Shown: positions 5,492 to 5,686 of the stretch, in pieces
Layout of the letters: the number at the start of each line of letters is the position of its first letter
How positions within the stretch are numbered: the first letter of the stretch is position 1
Assembly (NCBI GenBank): GCA_027021145.1
Contig: JALUUX010000094.1
Span: forward strand, 1 to 5,686
Reading direction: 5' to 3'
Length of the DNA: 5,686 bases
From: Candidatus Shapirobacteria bacterium
GTDB taxonomy: Bacteria > Patescibacteriota > Microgenomatia > UBA12405 > JAHJSD01
The notes under the pieces: model-generated
Told to the model about the DNA's origin: nothing
Seen by the model: only the letters and a program-made list of their open reading frames with translations
Databases searched by the model: none
Program-made: the position numbers and the translations under genes

Positions 5492-5686
5492 TTAGCTTTC
5501 CCAAATAAATGGGGTAATTACTTTTCCTCCTTTTCGGGTTACCACCACTGTTTTCTCAAAAAGCGCTGATATTTTACCATCCTGAGTACTAATTGTCCAG
5601 CCATCAGCCAACTTTCGCAAAGCCGGCTTACCTAAAGTATAAATGACTTCAATCGCTAAAGCCATCCCCTCCTCAAGAATAGGAGT
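5492..5686 (-). CDS. map: Type I methionine aminopeptidase, C-terminal 64 residues only
   Basis: The frame enters at the right edge and ends with TAA at 5492-5494, giving 64 residues (visible numbering). EEGMALAIEVIYTLG (5-19) contains the Glu13 that matches E. coli metal ligand Glu204 (usual context AIEP). LADGWTISTQDGKISALFEKTVVVT (26-50) carries Glu44, matching ligand Glu235. The enzyme removes the initiator methionine from new proteins using two metal ions; the Asp and His ligands lie outside the window. One oddity: the near-universal EHT after the last ligand reads EKT here. Position directly before infA agrees with the identification. Confidence 0.93.
   Translation of the reverse strand, partial: TPILEEGMALAIEVIYTLGKPALRKLADGWTISTQDGKISALFEKTVVVTRKGGKVITPFIWES

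Noticed and set aside
1..5686. CRISPR arrays, tRNA or rRNA genes, insertion sequences
   Set aside because: No regularly spaced repeats, tRNA-like cloverleaf, rRNA segments, transposase motifs or terminal inverted repeats were seen on either strand.

Overview
The window is dominated by one minus-strand run of translation and transcription genes, read from right to left: map (C-terminal end only), infA, rpmJ, rpsM, rpsK, rpsD, rpoA, rplQ, rplM and rpsI. This is the classic bacterial 'alpha operon' (IF1, L36, S13, S11, S4, RNA polymerase alpha, L17) with the L13-S9 pair joined to its end. Genes are packed with gaps of 0 to 24 nt. rpmJ-rpsM are directly adjacent (TAA followed by ATG), and rplQ/rplM and rplM/rpsI overlap as ATGA. 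The only strong Shine-Dalgarno sites lie before rpoA and rpsI. No promoter for this operon is inside the window; it must lie beyond the right edge.

Left of the operon, and converging on it with an 11-nt gap, is a plus-strand gene for a membrane-anchored staphylococcal-nuclease-type enzyme with a cysteine-bearing C-terminal domain. Divergent from that gene, running off the left edge, is the N-terminal 208 residues of a ClpP/SppA-fold serine protease of the serine dehydrogenase proteinase (SDH) type. The 177 nt between the two likely starts hold a good candidate promoter for the protease gene.

The organism is a bacterium using the standard bacterial code: TGA ends rplQ and rplM, which argues against lineages that read TGA as glycine. 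Operon order alone fits Patescibacteria/CPR, Chloroflexota, Thermotogota or Firmicutes-like groups. The anchored nuclease with a C-terminal Cys-x-Ile-Lys-Gly-Asn type domain is something I associate with Patescibacteria, so that is my preferred but unproven guess.

The region is mostly ordinary housekeeping. The part most worth attention is the left edge. The protease gene uses ATA for 12 of its 15 isoleucines, whereas the nuclease (from its likely start), rpsM, infA and rpsI together use it for 0 of 37. This suggests a different origin from its neighbours. I do not see a convincing undescribed multi-gene system inside this window.
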